A stretch of 64,000 nt of DNA from Armatimonadota bacterium (GTDB taxonomy: Bacteria; Sysuimicrobiota; Sysuimicrobiia; Sysuimicrobiales; Humicultoraceae), in assembly GCA_031081585.1 (NCBI GenBank), contig JAVHLY010000011.1, forward strand, positions 22,773 to 86,772. The letters are read 5' to 3'. The translations under genes were made by a program, and so were the position numbers. Below are positions 8,463 to 17,649 of this stretch, in pieces (within the stretch, counting starts at the first letter, position 1; the number at the start of each line of letters is the position of its first letter). The notes below the pieces were generated by a model, which ran no database searches, was not told the origin of the DNA, and saw only the letters and a list, made by a program, of their open reading frames with translations.

Positions 8463-8743
8463 GACGGCGGCGCGGCGGCGCGGCGCCGCTCCTCCCACTT
8501 GCGCAGGATGCCGGTCCTCTCCAGCAGCACCCGGGCCGCGTCGGAGGGGCGCGCCCCCCGGCTCAGCCACAGGAGCGCCTTCTCCTCGTCCACCTGGATC
8601 GTCGACGGCTCGGTGCGCGGGTTGTAGTAGCCAAGCGCCTCGATGTACTTGCCGTCCCGCGGCCGGCGCGAGTCGGCGACGACCAGCCGGTAGGAGGGCT
8701 GATGCTTCTTGCCCAGGCGCATCAGCCGGATCTTCACCGCCAT
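8459..8743 (-). CDS. rpsP: 30S ribosomal protein S16
   Basis: This 94-residue protein has the S16 motifs [41 protein letters not shown] and [20 protein letters not shown]16 is an early assembly protein of the 30S body. Its start overlaps the end of ffh by 10 bases and its stop overlaps khpA. Confidence 0.97.
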   Translation of the reverse strand: MAVKIRLMRLGKKHQPSYRLVVADSRRPRDGKYIEALGYYNPRTEPSTIQVDEEKALLWLSRGARPSDAARVLLERTGILRKWEERRRAAAPPS

Positions 8744-10095
8744 GGTGGTCCACCTCCAGGGAAGGGGCCCGCCTCGCCGGCGGCGCCCCGCTGTCGCTTC
8801 CCCCGCCGGCCCAGGCCCTGCACCTGACGTACCAGGCGGCGGGCCTCCTCGAACTGCTTGAGCAGGCGGTTGACGTCCTGCACGCTCATTCCCGAGCCGC
8901 GGGCGATGCGCCGCCGGCGGCTGCCGTCGATGATGGCCGGGTTCTGCCGCTCCTGCGGGGTCATGGAGTTGATCATCGCCTCCACGTGGACGAGCTGCCG
9001 TTCGTCCACCTGCAGCGTCCCGCGCATCCGGCCGAGGCCGGGGAGCAGCTCCAGGAGCTGATCGAGCGGCCCCATGCGCCGCACCTGGCGGAGCTGCTCC
9101 AGGAAGTCGGCCAGCGTGAACTCCCCGCGCCGCAGCCGCCGCTCCAGCTGGGCGGCCGCCTCCGCGTCCATGGTGGCCTGGGCCTTCTCGATGAGCGTGA
9201 GGACGTCGCCCATGCCCAGGATGCGCGCGGCCATGCGGTCGGGGTGGAAGGGCTCGAGCGCCTCCACCCGCTCGCCGACCCCGACGAAGAGGATGGGCAC
9301 GCCCGTGACCGCCACCACGGAGAGGGCCGCGCCGCCGCGGGCGTCCCCGTCGAGCTTGGTGAGGATGAGCCCGTCGAGGCCCAGGGCGGCAAACCCCTGG
9401 GCCATGCGCACTGCGTCCTGGCCGGCCATGGCGTCGAGGGTGAGGAGGACCTCGGTGGGCCGCAGCGCCTCGCGCATGCGGGCCAGCTCCGCCATGAGGA
9501 TCTCGGCGATGTGCAGCCGCCCGGCCGAGTCGACGATGAGCACGTCGTGGCCGCTGCGGCGGGCATGGTCCACCGCGGCCAGCCCCACCGCCACCGGATC
9601 GGTCGCCCCCGGCTGGGTGAAGGTGGGGACCCCGGCCTGCCGCCCCACCGCCTCGAGCTGCTCCACCGCCGCCGGGCGGCGCAGGTCGGTGGCCACGAGG
9701 AGCGGGTGGCGCCCGCGGCGGCGCAGCAGGTAGCCGAGCTTGGCGGCGGTGGTCGTCTTGCCGGTCCCGTGGAGCCCCACCAGCAGGAGGACGGTGGGGG
9801 GCTGCGGCGCGGTGCGCAGGTCGCGGTGGGCCCCGCCGAGCAGGCGGACGAGCTCGTCGTAGACGATCTTGATCACCTGCTGGGCCGGGGTGAGGCTCTT
9901 CCAGATCTCCTGGCCCACGGCGGCCTCGCGCACGCGGGCGACGAAGTCGCGCGCCACGGTGAAGTGGACGTCGGCCTCGAGCAGGGCCAGCCGCACCTCG
10001 CGCAGCGCCGCGTCCACGTCCTCGGGGCTGAGGTGGCCGCGTCCGGTGAGCCGCCGGAAGATCTCGCCGAGCCGGGCCTGCAGGCTCTCGAACAT
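8734..10095 (-). CDS. ffh: Signal recognition particle GTPase Ffh
   Basis: Ffh binds signal sequences and 4.5S RNA and delivers ribosomes to FtsY. The 453-residue protein starts [16 protein letters not shown], has the GTPase boxes [33 protein letters not shown] and [10 protein letters not shown], and ends in the Met-rich M domain with [26 protein letters not shown] 10095 overlaps the stop of the preceding methyltransferase gene by one base (TGATG), with GGAGGCG upstream. No 4.5S RNA gene was recognised in the window. Confidence 0.97.
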   Translation of the reverse strand: MFESLQARLGEIFRRLTGRGHLSPEDVDAALREVRLALLEADVHFTVARDFVARVREAAVGQEIWKSLTPAQQVIKIVYDELVRLLGGAHRDLRTAPQPPTVLLLVGLHGTGKTTTAAKLGYLLRRRGRHPLLVATDLRRPAAVEQLEAVGRQAGVPTFTQPGATDPVAVGLAAVDHARRSGHDVLIVDSAGRLHIAEILMAELARMREALRPTEVLLTLDAMAGQDAVRMAQGFAALGLDGLILTKLDGDARGGAALSVVAVTGVPILFVGVGERVEALEPFHPDRMAARILGMGDVLTLIEKAQATMDAEAAAQLERRLRRGEFTLADFLEQLRQVRRMGPLDQLLELLPGLGRMRGTLQVDERQLVHVEAMINSMTPQERQNPAIIDGSRRRRIARGSGMSVQDVNRLLKQFEEARRLVRQVQGLGRRGKRQRGAAGEAGPFPGGGPPWR

Positions 10096-10712
10096 CACGC
10101 CTCCTTCACCGCGTCGAAGACCCGGAACCCGCCGCCCCGGGCCACCTCGCGCACGTTGCCGAACAGCGCCGCCACGTGGCGCGCCAGGGTGCGGGCGCCC
10201 TGGGCGGTGCGGGCCACGAACAGGAAGCGCCCGCCCGACCGCAGGCGGGCGTGGGCGCCGGCGAAGAGGGCCAGCACCTGCGCCCGCCCGGCCCGGATGG
10301 GCGGGTTCGTCACCACCAGGTCCACCGGACCGGGGACGACCTCCGCCCCGTCGCCCAGGTAGACGGTGACGTTGGCCAGGGCATTGCGCGCGGCGTTGGC
10401 GCGCGCCAGCTCCACCGCGCGCGGGTTGACGTCCACCAGGTGCGCCCACCCCTGCGGCGCCAGCGCCGCCGCCACCAGGCCGAGCACGCCGTAGCCGCAC
10501 CCCAGGTCGAGGACCTGGTCGGCCGGCCCCACCGGCATCGTCTCCGCCAGCAGGCGCGTCCCGCGGTCCACGCCGCGCGCGCTGAAGACGCCCCGGTCGG
10601 TCTGGAAGACGAAGCGGCGCCCCCGCAGCGTCACCGCCAGCTCGCGGATCCGGCGGCGCGGGGTGGGGACGGTGCTGAAGTAGTGGCCGGGGACGTCCGG
10701 ACGCGGCGTCAT
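10095..10712 (-). CDS. RsmC-like class I SAM methyltransferase
   Basis: This 205-residue protein resembles the single-domain small-methyltransferase (MTS) family: [29 protein letters not shown], the SAM site [11 protein letters not shown], and VTNPPIRAG in place of NPPFH. Such enzymes methylate guanines in rRNA, but the target here is not known. ATG 10712 ([13 protein letters not shown]) is preferred. The longer frame from 10814 would translate a tandem-repeat region and overlap ylxM. Its position between ylxM and ffh is unusual; those two genes are normally adjacent. Confidence 0.78.
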   Translation of the reverse strand: MTPRPDVPGHYFSTVPTPRRRIRELAVTLRGRRFVFQTDRGVFSARGVDRGTRLLAETMPVGPADQVLDLGCGYGVLGLVAAALAPQGWAHLVDVNPRAVELARANAARNALANVTVYLGDGAEVVPGPVDLVVTNPPIRAGRAQVLALFAGAHARLRSGGRFLFVARTAQGARTLARHVAALFGNVREVARGGGFRVFDAVKEA

Positions 10713-10728
10713 GAGCGGTCGCCCCCCG

Positions 10729-10788
10729 CCCGCGGCGGCCTCACCCGCGGCGGCCTCGCCCGCAGCGGCCCTGCCCGCGACGGCATCA
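10729..10788. repeat. Four 15-bp tandem repeats between ylxM and the methyltransferase gene
   Basis: The unit cccgcggcggcctcr occurs four times (10729, 10744, 10759, 10774), the last two copies diverged. If the upstream ATG 10814 were used, the repeat would encode Ala/Gly-rich pentapeptides. The last copy runs into the 3' end of ylxM. Confidence 0.8.
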
Positions 10789-11256
10789 GGAGACCTCGCC
10801 CACACCGGCCTCATCGCCCGCCGCGAGCTGTCCGGCCACGGCGTCCACCTCTCCCGCCAGGGCGCGCAGGTCGGGGTGGTCGAGGTCGTCGGCCAGGACC
10901 CGCAGCCGACGGGCCACGGCGCGCAAGGTCCGGCGGGCGGCGGCGGGCGCAGCCAGGGCCGGCGGGGTGCGGCCCGCAGACACGGGACGGGAGGGCGCGG
11001 CCTGGGGGGCCGGGGCTGGGCGCGGGCGGCCCACCAGGCCCAGGTGTTCCTCCAGGCGGATCAGCGCCTCCATCGAGCGCTGGAGGCTGTCGTGGACCGC
11101 CTGGCGGGTGATGCGCAGCCGCTCGGCGATCTCGCCCAGCGAGAGGTCGTCGAAGTAGTAGAGGCGCATGAGGCGCTGCTGGCGCGCCGTGAGCAGACCG
11201 CCGTAGGTCTCGAAGAGCTGAATCGTCAGCAATCGCCTGGCCAGGTCGCGGCGCAT
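10786..11256 (-). CDS. ylxM: YlxM family (UPF0122) helix-turn-helix protein
   Basis: YlxM proteins resemble sigma-70 region 4 and sit beside ffh/ftsY; a role in SRP targeting is known for streptococcal YlxM. Residues about 1-75 are typical: LFETYGGLLTARQQRLMRLYYFDDLSLGEIAERLRITRQAV. The protein then continues with about 80 Ala/Pro/Arg-rich residues ending in acidic heptad-like helices, longer than usual for the family. It follows an AT-rich promoter-like stretch and probably begins the ylxM-to-yraN transcript. Confidence 0.9.
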   Translation of the reverse strand: MRRDLARRLLTIQLFETYGGLLTARQQRLMRLYYFDDLSLGEIAERLRITRQAVHDSLQRSMEALIRLEEHLGLVGRPRPAPAPQAAPSRPVSAGRTPPALAAPAAARRTLRAVARRLRVLADDLDHPDLRALAGEVDAVAGQLAAGDEAGVGEVS

Positions 11257-11295
11257 CGCGCTCCCTGCCCCCGTCCCCTCGACCCAGTTTCGACC

Positions 11296-11324
11296 CGATT
11301 ATGTAAAGGTACTTAACTTGACAA
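11296..11324 (-). promoter_or_regulatory. Candidate sigma-70 promoter for the ylxM-ffh-rpsP operon
   Basis: In an AT-rich island (about 11290-11345) the minus strand has TTGTCA (11319-11324), 17 bases, then TAATCG (11296-11301). CATAAT with a 15-base spacer is an alternative -10. The transcript would start about 30 bases before the ylxM ATG. The ftsY-ylxM gap (142 bases) holds no gene. Confidence 0.5.
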
Positions 11325-11398
11325 ACTCCTCTTTCGAGCATACCCGACCGCACGGGCACGGTCAACGGGAGGAGTGCGATGGCCTGCAGAAAACGGCG

Positions 11399-12316
11399 CT
11401 ACAGCGCCTCCGCGGGCGGCACCAGGGCGTCGACGAAGGCGTCGGGGTCGAAGGGGACCAGGTCCTCCACCCCTTCCCCCGTCCCGAGTAGCTTCACCGG
11501 CAGGCCCAGCTCGCGGGCGATGGCCAGCACGATCCCCCCTCTGGCGGTTCCGTCCACCTTGGTGAGGGCGATCCCCGTCACCTCCACCGCCTCGTGGAAG
11601 AGACGGGCCTGGCTCAGCGCGTTCTGCCCGGTGGTGGCGTCCAGCACCAGGAGGCGCTCCACCGCCGGAGGGTCGGCGCGGCGGACGATCCGGTCGATCT
11701 TGCGCAGCTCCTCCATCAGGTTGACCTTGGTGTGGAGCCGGCCGGCGGTGTCGATGAGCGCCACGTCGGCCCCACGGGCGCGCGCCGCCTCCAGCGTGTC
11801 GAAGACCACCGCCCCGGGGTCGCCGCCCGGGCGGTGCGCCACCACCTCGGCGCCCACCCGCGCGCCCCAGCGGGACAGCTGTTCGGCGGCCGCGGCGCGG
11901 AAGGTGTCGGCTGCGCCCAGGAGGACGCGCTTCCCCTCGGCGCGCAACCGCCATGCCAGCTTGCCGATGGTGGTGGTCTTCCCCGTGCCGTTCACGCCCA
12001 GGACGAGGATGACGGCGGGCGGGGGCTCGGTGCGCAGGGGGACGGGCGGGCCGAGGAGCTCGCGCAGGGCCTGCCGCAGCGCCGCCCGCACGTCCGCGGC
12101 GGTGCGCAGTCCGCGGCCCGCGCGCAGGCGGTCGACGATGTGTGCGGCGGTGGCCGCGCCGACGTCGGCGAGGATCAGCGCCTCCTCCACCGCCTCGAGG
12201 GTGCGTGCGTCGACGGGGCGCCCCACCAGGGCGTCGAGGGAGGCGGCGAGCTGCTCCCGCGTCCGCCCCAGCCCCTCGCGCAGCCGCTGCCACCACCCCC
12301 GCCCGGTCTCCGCCAT
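11399..12316 (-). CDS. ftsY: SRP receptor GTPase FtsY
   Basis: FtsY pairs with Ffh to deliver ribosome-nascent chains to the Sec translocon. The 305-residue protein is a bare NG-domain form without a long acidic A domain: LVGRPVDARTLEAVEEALILADVG, then GVNGTGKTTTIGKLA, DTFRAAAAEQL, DTAGRLHTKVNLMEEL and TKVDGTARGG. It follows smc by 50 bases, the normal order. Confidence 0.97.
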   Translation of the reverse strand: MAETGRGWWQRLREGLGRTREQLAASLDALVGRPVDARTLEAVEEALILADVGAATAAHIVDRLRAGRGLRTAADVRAALRQALRELLGPPVPLRTEPPPAVILVLGVNGTGKTTTIGKLAWRLRAEGKRVLLGAADTFRAAAAEQLSRWGARVGAEVVAHRPGGDPGAVVFDTLEAARARGADVALIDTAGRLHTKVNLMEELRKIDRIVRRADPPAVERLLVLDATTGQNALSQARLFHEAVEVTGIALTKVDGTARGGIVLAIARELGLPVKLLGTGEGVEDLVPFDPDAFVDALVPPAEAL

Positions 12317-12366
12317 CGCTCAGGTCCCTGAGGGCGTGTCCCTTCGCGCGCTGCGGGCGTGCCGCG

Positions 12367-15300
12367 TCAGCCGGCCAGCGCCGGCGCCGTCGGACGGTCG
12401 CTCAGGCGCACCGAGAGCACGGTGGAGACGCCGGGCTCCTGCATCGTCACCCCGTACAGCACGTCGGCGACCTCCATCGTCCCCTTGTTGTGGGTGATGA
12501 TGACGATCTGGGTGCGCTCGGCCAGGTCGCGCAGCAGCGTGGTGAAGCGGCGGGTGTTGGCGTCGTCGAGCGCGGCCTCGACCTCGTCGAAGACGCAGAA
12601 CGGGCTCGGGTGGACGCGCAGCATGGCGAACAGCAGGCTGAGCGCCACCAGCACGCGCTCCCCGCCGGAGAGCATCCCCAGCGGCCGCATCGCCTTGCCG
12701 GGGAGGCGCACGACCACCTCGAGCCCCGGCTCGGCGCTCCCCTCCGTCCCCTCTGCCCCCTCGGGGTCTGCGGGCTGCACGAGCTCGAGGCGGGCTTCGC
12801 CGCCCTCGAAGAGGCGCACGAAGAGGCGCCCGAACTCGGCGGAGACCGCCTCGAAGGTCTCCCGGAAGCGCACCCGCAGCACCCCGTCCAGGTGGGCCAC
12901 CAGGCGCAGGAGGGTGGCGCGCGCTTCGTGCAGGTCGTCCACCTGCCCTTCGAGCACGGCGATGCGCGCGGCCAGCTGCTCCTGCTCCTCGATGGCCCGC
13001 AGGTTCACGGCGCCGAGGGCCGCCACGAGCCCGCGCAGCGCCTCGAGCCGCCCCTGCGCCTCCTCCCGCGGCAGCGGCAGGCGCACGTCCGCCACCGCCT
13101 CCCACGTCGTGCCGAGGTCCTCGCGCACGCGGCGCAGGAGCGTCTCCCACTCCGCCGCGGCCTGGGCGGCGCGCACCTCCAGGCGGTGGAGGGCCCCCTC
13201 CGCTTCGTGCACCTCCGCTTCGAGCCCCTTCACAGTCTCCTGGGCGGCCGCCTGGGCGGAGGCCGCCTCCGCCCGCTCCGCCTCGAGCGCCTCGAGGCGC
13301 ATGCGCAGCGCCTCGGCCCCGGCGACGAGCTCGTCGCGGCCGCGCTCCACCTCGGCCAGCTCGGCGGCCAGGTCGCGGCTGCTCTCGGCCAGCAGGCCCG
13401 CTCCCTCCAGCAGTCTGGCGTGGCGACGGGCCAGGGTCTCGCGCGCGCGGGTGAAGTCCTCGCGCCGCTGGCGGAGCCCCTCCAGCCGGGCCTCCAGCTC
13501 GGCCAGGCGCAGCCGCAGGCGCTCGACGTGGGCCCGGTCCTGCTCCACCGCCCGCTCCGCCGCGTCCAGGGCCCGCTCTGCCACCGCCAGGGCCTCGGCG
13601 GCGGCCGCCGCCTCCTCTCCGGCAGCGGCGACCTCGTCGGCCAGCGCCGCACGCGTGCGACGCACCTCCTCGACCTGCGCCTGCAGGCCCTGCGCGTCGC
13701 TGCGGGCCTCTGCGGCTGCGGAGGGCAGGTGCGCGCGCTCGCGCCGGACCGCCTCCAGGTGGGCGGCCGCCTCCGCCACCTCCCGCTCCAGCGCCGCCAC
13801 CTCCTGATCGGCTGCAGAGAGTGCTGCCGCGGCATCCTCCAGGGCCCGCACGGCGGCCCCGCGCGCGGCTTCCGCATCCGCGTACGCCGCGCGTGCCTGC
13901 GCGAGCTCCCGCTCCGCTTCGGCCAGCAGGTCCTGCCGGCCCAGGAGGTCCCGCCGGCCCGGGACACCCTGCCGGCCCGGGAGGTCCTGCCGGCCCGGCG
14001 GCGAGGCGTCGACTGCGGCCCCACCGCTCACGGTGACGGCCCCGTCGGGCCAGAGGACCTCGCCGGCCACCGTGGCCACGGGACCGGGCCACTGCCGGCG
14101 GACGATTCGTGCAGCGTCCAGCGTCTCGGCGATCAGGGCGTCGCCGAGCAGCGCAGCCACGGCGCGGTCCGCCGGTGGCGGGGCGCTGACGAAGGCCACC
14201 GCCGGGCCCAGCAGGCCGGACACCTGAGGAAGCTCACTGGTGGTCGTCTGAGGGTGCACATCGGCGGACCGAGGGCGCAGATCGGCGAGCGGCAGGAAGG
14301 TCGCGTTCACCCCCACGCGGCGTGCGGCGGCCACGGCGGGCGCGGCGGCGGCGAAGTCGGCGGTCATCAGAGCGAAGAGGCGCGGGCCCAGCACGGCCTC
14401 CACCGCCGCCCGCGCCCGGGCGTCCACCGTCACCTGCTCGGCCAACAGCCCGAGGAGCCCCGCGCGGGTGACCTCGTCCATCGCCTGCAGCAGGGCACGG
14501 GCCTCGCCCTCTGCACCGGTCGGGCCCGCCTCCTGCAGCGCCTGGAGGCGCGACTCCAGGCGCTCCACCGCCACCTCGGCCGCCCGCGACCGGGCCTCCG
14601 CGGCCCGCAGCGCCGCCTCCGCCTCTGCCCGTGCCGCCTCCCGCGCCGCCCGCGCCGTGCGGGCGGCGGCCAGGTACTCCTCCGCGTGATGCAGGCGCTC
14701 TGCCGCCGCGCCTTCCGCGTCGGCGGCCTGCGCCGCCCGCGCTTCGGCCCGCCGGAGCCGCTCCAGGGCCGCCTCGGCCTGGCGCGCGAGCGCCTCCAGG
14801 GCGGCGTCCGCCGCCGCCAGCCGCTCAGCGGCCTGGCGCTGCCGCTGGACCGCCGCCTCACGGCGGGCCTGCGCCTCCTCCACCGCCCGTCGCAGCGCTG
14901 GCCGCAGGTCGGGAGCTCCGGGCTCCCCCGGGGCCAGTACCGACAGCTGCGCCCCGATGGGGTCGCCCGTCATCCCGCCGCCGGGAGTCCCGCCCATCTC
15001 CGGCGTACCGGGACGGGAGGAGAGCTGGGCGCGCAGCGCCTCGGCGGCGCGCTCCGCCTCCCCTCGGGCGTGCTCGAGCGCCGCCAGCGCCTCCTCGACC
15101 TGGGCCAGCTCCTCGGCCGCCTGGGCCGCCTCGGCCCGCAGGCGCGATTCCTCGCGCTGCTGCTCCTCCAGGCGCCGGCGGGCGCGCTCCACGCCCGCGT
15201 CTGCCGCCGCGCGGTGTTCCGTCAGCGTCAACCGCTCCTGCTGCAGCGCCTCCCACTGGCGGGCCAGCACCTCGCGACGGGCGGCCAGCGCCTCGGCCGC

Positions 15301-16101
15301 CTTGAGCGCCTGCGCCGCGCGGGCGGTGACCTCGTCCAGGCGGGTCCGAGCCGAGGCGACCTGGGCGGCCAGGCGCCGCTGCGCCTGTTGCAGCCGGCGT
15401 CCCTCGTCGGCGAGGAGCCCCTGCTCCAGGGCGGCGATCTCCGCGGTGTAGTCCCGGTACTGCCGCGCCGCCGCGGCCTGCTCGGCCAGGTGGGCGTGCT
15501 GTGCCCGCAGCTCCCCGAGCAGGTCGCCGAGGCGCTGCAGGTGCTGGGCGGCGTGCTCCAGCCGCCGCAGGCTCTCGGCGCGGCGGCGCTTGTAGCGGGC
15601 CAGGCCGGCCGCCTCCTCCAGCCACAGGCGCCGCTCCTGGGGGGAGGCGTTGAGGACGGCGTCCACCTCGCCCTGGCCCACCATGGCGTAGGAGCGCCCG
15701 CCCAGCCCCGTCCCCAGGAAGAGCATCTGGATGTCCCGCAGGCGGCAGGGGACGCGGTTGAGCAGGAACTCGCTCTCCCCGCCCCGGGTGGCGCGGCGCG
15801 TGACGCTGATCTCGCTGAAGTCGAGGGGCAGCGCCCGGTCGGCGTTGTCCAGGGTGAGGGTGACCTCGGCCAGGCCGTGGGCGCGCCGCCCCTCGCTGCC
15901 GGCGAAGATGATGTCCTCGGTGCGGGCCCCGCGCAGCGCCCGCACGTTGGGCTCCCCGAGGGCCCAGCGCACCGCGTCCTGCAGGTTGCTCTTGCCGCTG
16001 CCGTTGGGGCCGACGATGGCGGTGATCCCGGGGGAGAACTCGACCACCGTGCGGTCGGCGAAGGTCTTGAACCCCGCGAGCTCGAGGCGCTTCAGGTACA
16101 T
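12367..16101 (-). CDS. smc: Chromosome partition protein SMC
   Basis: SMC is the ATPase of bacterial condensin and organises and segregates the chromosome. The 1244-residue protein has Walker A GPNGSGKSN (residues about 32-40), a long coiled coil, a hinge at about 540-700, a second coil, the signature LSGGERVLVALSLLFAM and Walker B FCVFDEVEAALDD. ATG 16101 gives the usual MYLKRLELAGFKTFADRT. Oddities: a Gly/Pro-rich break in the first coil (about residues 360-395), and a four-fold hexapeptide repeat at the hinge exit (about 701-724). ScpA and ScpB are not in the window. Confidence 0.97.
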   Translation of the reverse strand: MYLKRLELAGFKTFADRTVVEFSPGITAIVGPNGSGKSNLQDAVRWALGEPNVRALRGARTEDIIFAGSEGRRAHGLAEVTLTLDNADRALPLDFSEISVTRRATRGGESEFLLNRVPCRLRDIQMLFLGTGLGGRSYAMVGQGEVDAVLNASPQERRLWLEEAAGLARYKRRRAESLRRLEHAAQHLQRLGDLLGELRAQHAHLAEQAAAARQYRDYTAEIAALEQGLLADEGRRLQQAQRRLAAQVASARTRLDEVTARAAQALKAAEALAARREVLARQWEALQQERLTLTEHRAAADAGVERARRRLEEQQREESRLRAEAAQAAEELAQVEEALAALEHARGEAERAAEALRAQLSSRPGTPEMGGTPGGGMTGDPIGAQLSVLAPGEPGAPDLRPALRRAVEEAQARREAAVQRQRQAAERLAAADAALEALARQAEAALERLRRAEARAAQAADAEGAAAERLHHAEEYLAAARTARAAREAARAEAEAALRAAEARSRAAEVAVERLESRLQALQEAGPTGAEGEARALLQAMDEVTRAGLLGLLAEQVTVDARARAAVEAVLGPRLFALMTADFAAAAPAVAAARRVGVNATFLPLADLRPRSADVHPQTTTSELPQVSGLLGPAVAFVSAPPPADRAVAALLGDALIAETLDAARIVRRQWPGPVATVAGEVLWPDGAVTVSGGAAVDASPPGRQDLPGRQGVPGRRDLLGRQDLLAEAERELAQARAAYADAEAARGAAVRALEDAAAALSAADQEVAALEREVAEAAAHLEAVRRERAHLPSAAAEARSDAQGLQAQVEEVRRTRAALADEVAAAGEEAAAAAEALAVAERALDAAERAVEQDRAHVERLRLRLAELEARLEGLRQRREDFTRARETLARRHARLLEGAGLLAESSRDLAAELAEVERGRDELVAGAEALRMRLEALEAERAEAASAQAAAQETVKGLEAEVHEAEGALHRLEVRAAQAAAEWETLLRRVREDLGTTWEAVADVRLPLPREEAQGRLEALRGLVAALGAVNLRAIEEQEQLAARIAVLEGQVDDLHEARATLLRLVAHLDGVLRVRFRETFEAVSAEFGRLFVRLFEGGEARLELVQPADPEGAEGTEGSAEPGLEVVVRLPGKAMRPLGMLSGGERVLVALSLLFAMLRVHPSPFCVFDEVEAALDDANTRRFTTLLRDLAERTQIVIITHNKGTMEVADVLYGVTMQEPGVSTVLSVRLSDRPTAPALAG
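13928..13999. repeat. Four 18-bp in-frame tandem repeats within smc
   Basis: Units at 13928, 13946, 13964 and 13982 all read close to aggtcctgccggcccggg. On the minus strand they encode PGRQDL, PGRQGV, PGRRDL and LGRQDL in series. The last unit matches the LLGR motif expected where the hinge leads back into the coiled coil, so the other three look like expansions of it. Confidence 0.85.
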
Positions 16102-16193
16102 CCCGGCCTCCTCCTCGCCCGCCCGCGCTTGTCGGCCCGGCGGGGCGGGCGCCCCTGCTGCGACGGCGGCCGCCGCTCCTGTGGAGCGGCGAC

Positions 16194-17384
16194 CTAGGAA
16201 CGGTGGGGCGCGTCGACGCGCGTGCGCCTCAGGACCTCCTCGTAGAGCGCCGCCAGCCGGGCGGCCACGGCCGGCGTGGCATAGGCCCGCGCGGCCTCCC
16301 GCGCGCGGGCCCCCATCTGCGCGCGCCGCTCGGGGTCGGCCAGCAGGCCCCGCACGGCCGCGGCCAGCGCCGCGGGGTCGGGCTCCACCACGAGCCCGGT
16401 CACCCCGTACGTCACCACCTCGGGGGCGCCGCCGCGCGCGACCGCCACGACCGGCGTACCCGCGGCCATCGCCTCCACCAGCACGAGGCCCTGCGTCTCG
16501 GTCTGGGACGCAAAGACGAAGAGGTCGGCCGCGGCCATCGCCGCCAGGGCCTCCTCGTGCGGCAGGGCGCCGGTGAAGCGGACGCGCCCGCCCAGCGCCA
16601 GGTCGGCAGCCAGCGCCTCGAGCCCGCCCCGGCTGGGGCCGTCGCCGACAATGAGCAGATACGCCTCCTGCCCGTCGACAACCTGCCGGAAGGCGCGCAG
16701 CACCTGCTCCACCGACTTCTCCGGGGCCAGCCGGCTGACGGTGACGAGGAGCGGGGCCCAGCCTGGGGCGAGCCGCGCCCGTGCCGCCGCCCGGTCGATG
16801 GCGCCGATGGCCTCCACGTCCACCCCGGACGACGGCATCACGGTGACCGGCGTCCCGACGCCCTGGGCGCGGAGGAGGTCGGCCACGTAGCGCGACGGGG
16901 CGATGATGTGGTGGCAGCGCCGGGCGAAGGCCGCCGTGTAGCGCAGCACGAGGCGGCGGCTGAGCGCCGGGTGCACCCACGGCACGTAGTGGACGTACTC
17001 GTGGTAGAGGGTGTGGTGGGTGAAGACGACCGGCGCGCGCAGCCGCCGCGCCACCCCCAGCGCCAGCCGGCCGACGATGAAGGGCGAGTGCGCGTGCACC
17101 ACCGCCACCCCGGCGGCGGCCAGGGTCCGGGCCACCCGCCGGCGGGCCGGCAGGGCCAGGGGGAAGTCCGGCTGCCCCGGCGGCAGGAAGGACGGCAACC
17201 GCAGCACGTCCGGCTCGGTGTCGGTGTGGCCGGGGTAGCGCGGGGCCACCACGAGGACGCGGTGACCGGTGGCCCGCAAGGCGGCGGTGAGCGAGCGCAC
17301 GGCGTGCACGACCCCGCTCACGCGTGGGACGTAGGACTCCGTGACCATGGCCACGGTGAGGCGGTGCGGAGGGGCGGCGGACAC
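16194..17384 (-). CDS. GT4-family glycosyltransferase
   Basis: This 396-residue GT-B enzyme has an N-terminal acceptor domain (VAMVTESYVPRVSGVVHAVRSL) and a C-terminal nucleotide-sugar domain with SRLAPEKSVEQVLRAF, DGPSRGGLEAL, FASQTETQGLVLVEAMAAGTPVVAV and the EX7E-type Glu residues. It is most like diacylglycerol glucosyl/mannosyltransferases and GDP-mannose-dependent enzymes of Gram-positives, so a glycolipid role is plausible but unproven. Start is GTG 17384; GTG 17354 is possible. It lies 92 bases before smc in the same direction. Confidence 0.82.
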   Translation of the reverse strand: MSAAPPHRLTVAMVTESYVPRVSGVVHAVRSLTAALRATGHRVLVVAPRYPGHTDTEPDVLRLPSFLPPGQPDFPLALPARRRVARTLAAAGVAVVHAHSPFIVGRLALGVARRLRAPVVFTHHTLYHEYVHYVPWVHPALSRRLVLRYTAAFARRCHHIIAPSRYVADLLRAQGVGTPVTVMPSSGVDVEAIGAIDRAAARARLAPGWAPLLVTVSRLAPEKSVEQVLRAFRQVVDGQEAYLLIVGDGPSRGGLEALAADLALGGRVRFTGALPHEEALAAMAAADLFVFASQTETQGLVLVEAMAAGTPVVAVARGGAPEVVTYGVTGLVVEPDPAALAAAVRGLLADPERRAQMGARAREAARAYATPAVAARLAALYEEVLRRTRVDAPHRS

Positions 17385-17649
17385 GGCGGATGCGATCGGG
17401 ACGCTCCTCTCAGGATCCGGCGCTGTGTGAATCCGGCCCTGCTAGGTTCGGGGGCGGGCCGGCCGCTCCCTGGCCGCTGCGGTTCCCCGACCGCTGTGCG
17501 CGGCTCCAGCCAGGCGCGGCCACAGGCAGCTGCGGCACCACCTCCGCCTCCATCCGACGCATCCGCGGATCCGTCGAAGGGCAGAAGGGATGGCCGGCAC
17601 GCCCGGGAAAAGCTAACCTCGGCTTCCCCAATCAGAGTCGAGGGTGGCG
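17385..17649. other. Divergent intergenic region
   Basis: These 265 bases separate two divergent genes. Nothing beyond a possible minus-strand leader of the glycosyltransferase and a GAGGG ribosome site for the plus-strand gene could be supported. No convincing -35/-10 pair was found on either strand. Confidence 0.5.

Noticed and set aside
7396..10362. A 988-residue plus-strand open frame opposite rimM-ffh
   Set aside because: It crosses five real minus-strand genes and has no recognisable motif or ribosome site; it is a composition artefact.
11319..11346. TTGACA followed 17 bases later by TACCCG on the plus strand, as a plus-strand promoter
   Set aside because: No plus-strand gene lies downstream, and TACCCG is a poor -10. 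The minus-strand reading of the same island serves ylxM.
12142..16197. A 1351-residue open frame on the plus strand opposite smc
   Set aside because: It is antisense to a clearly conserved SMC, has low-complexity Arg/Gly/Leu/His composition and no domain. Long antisense frames are expected in very GC-rich DNA.
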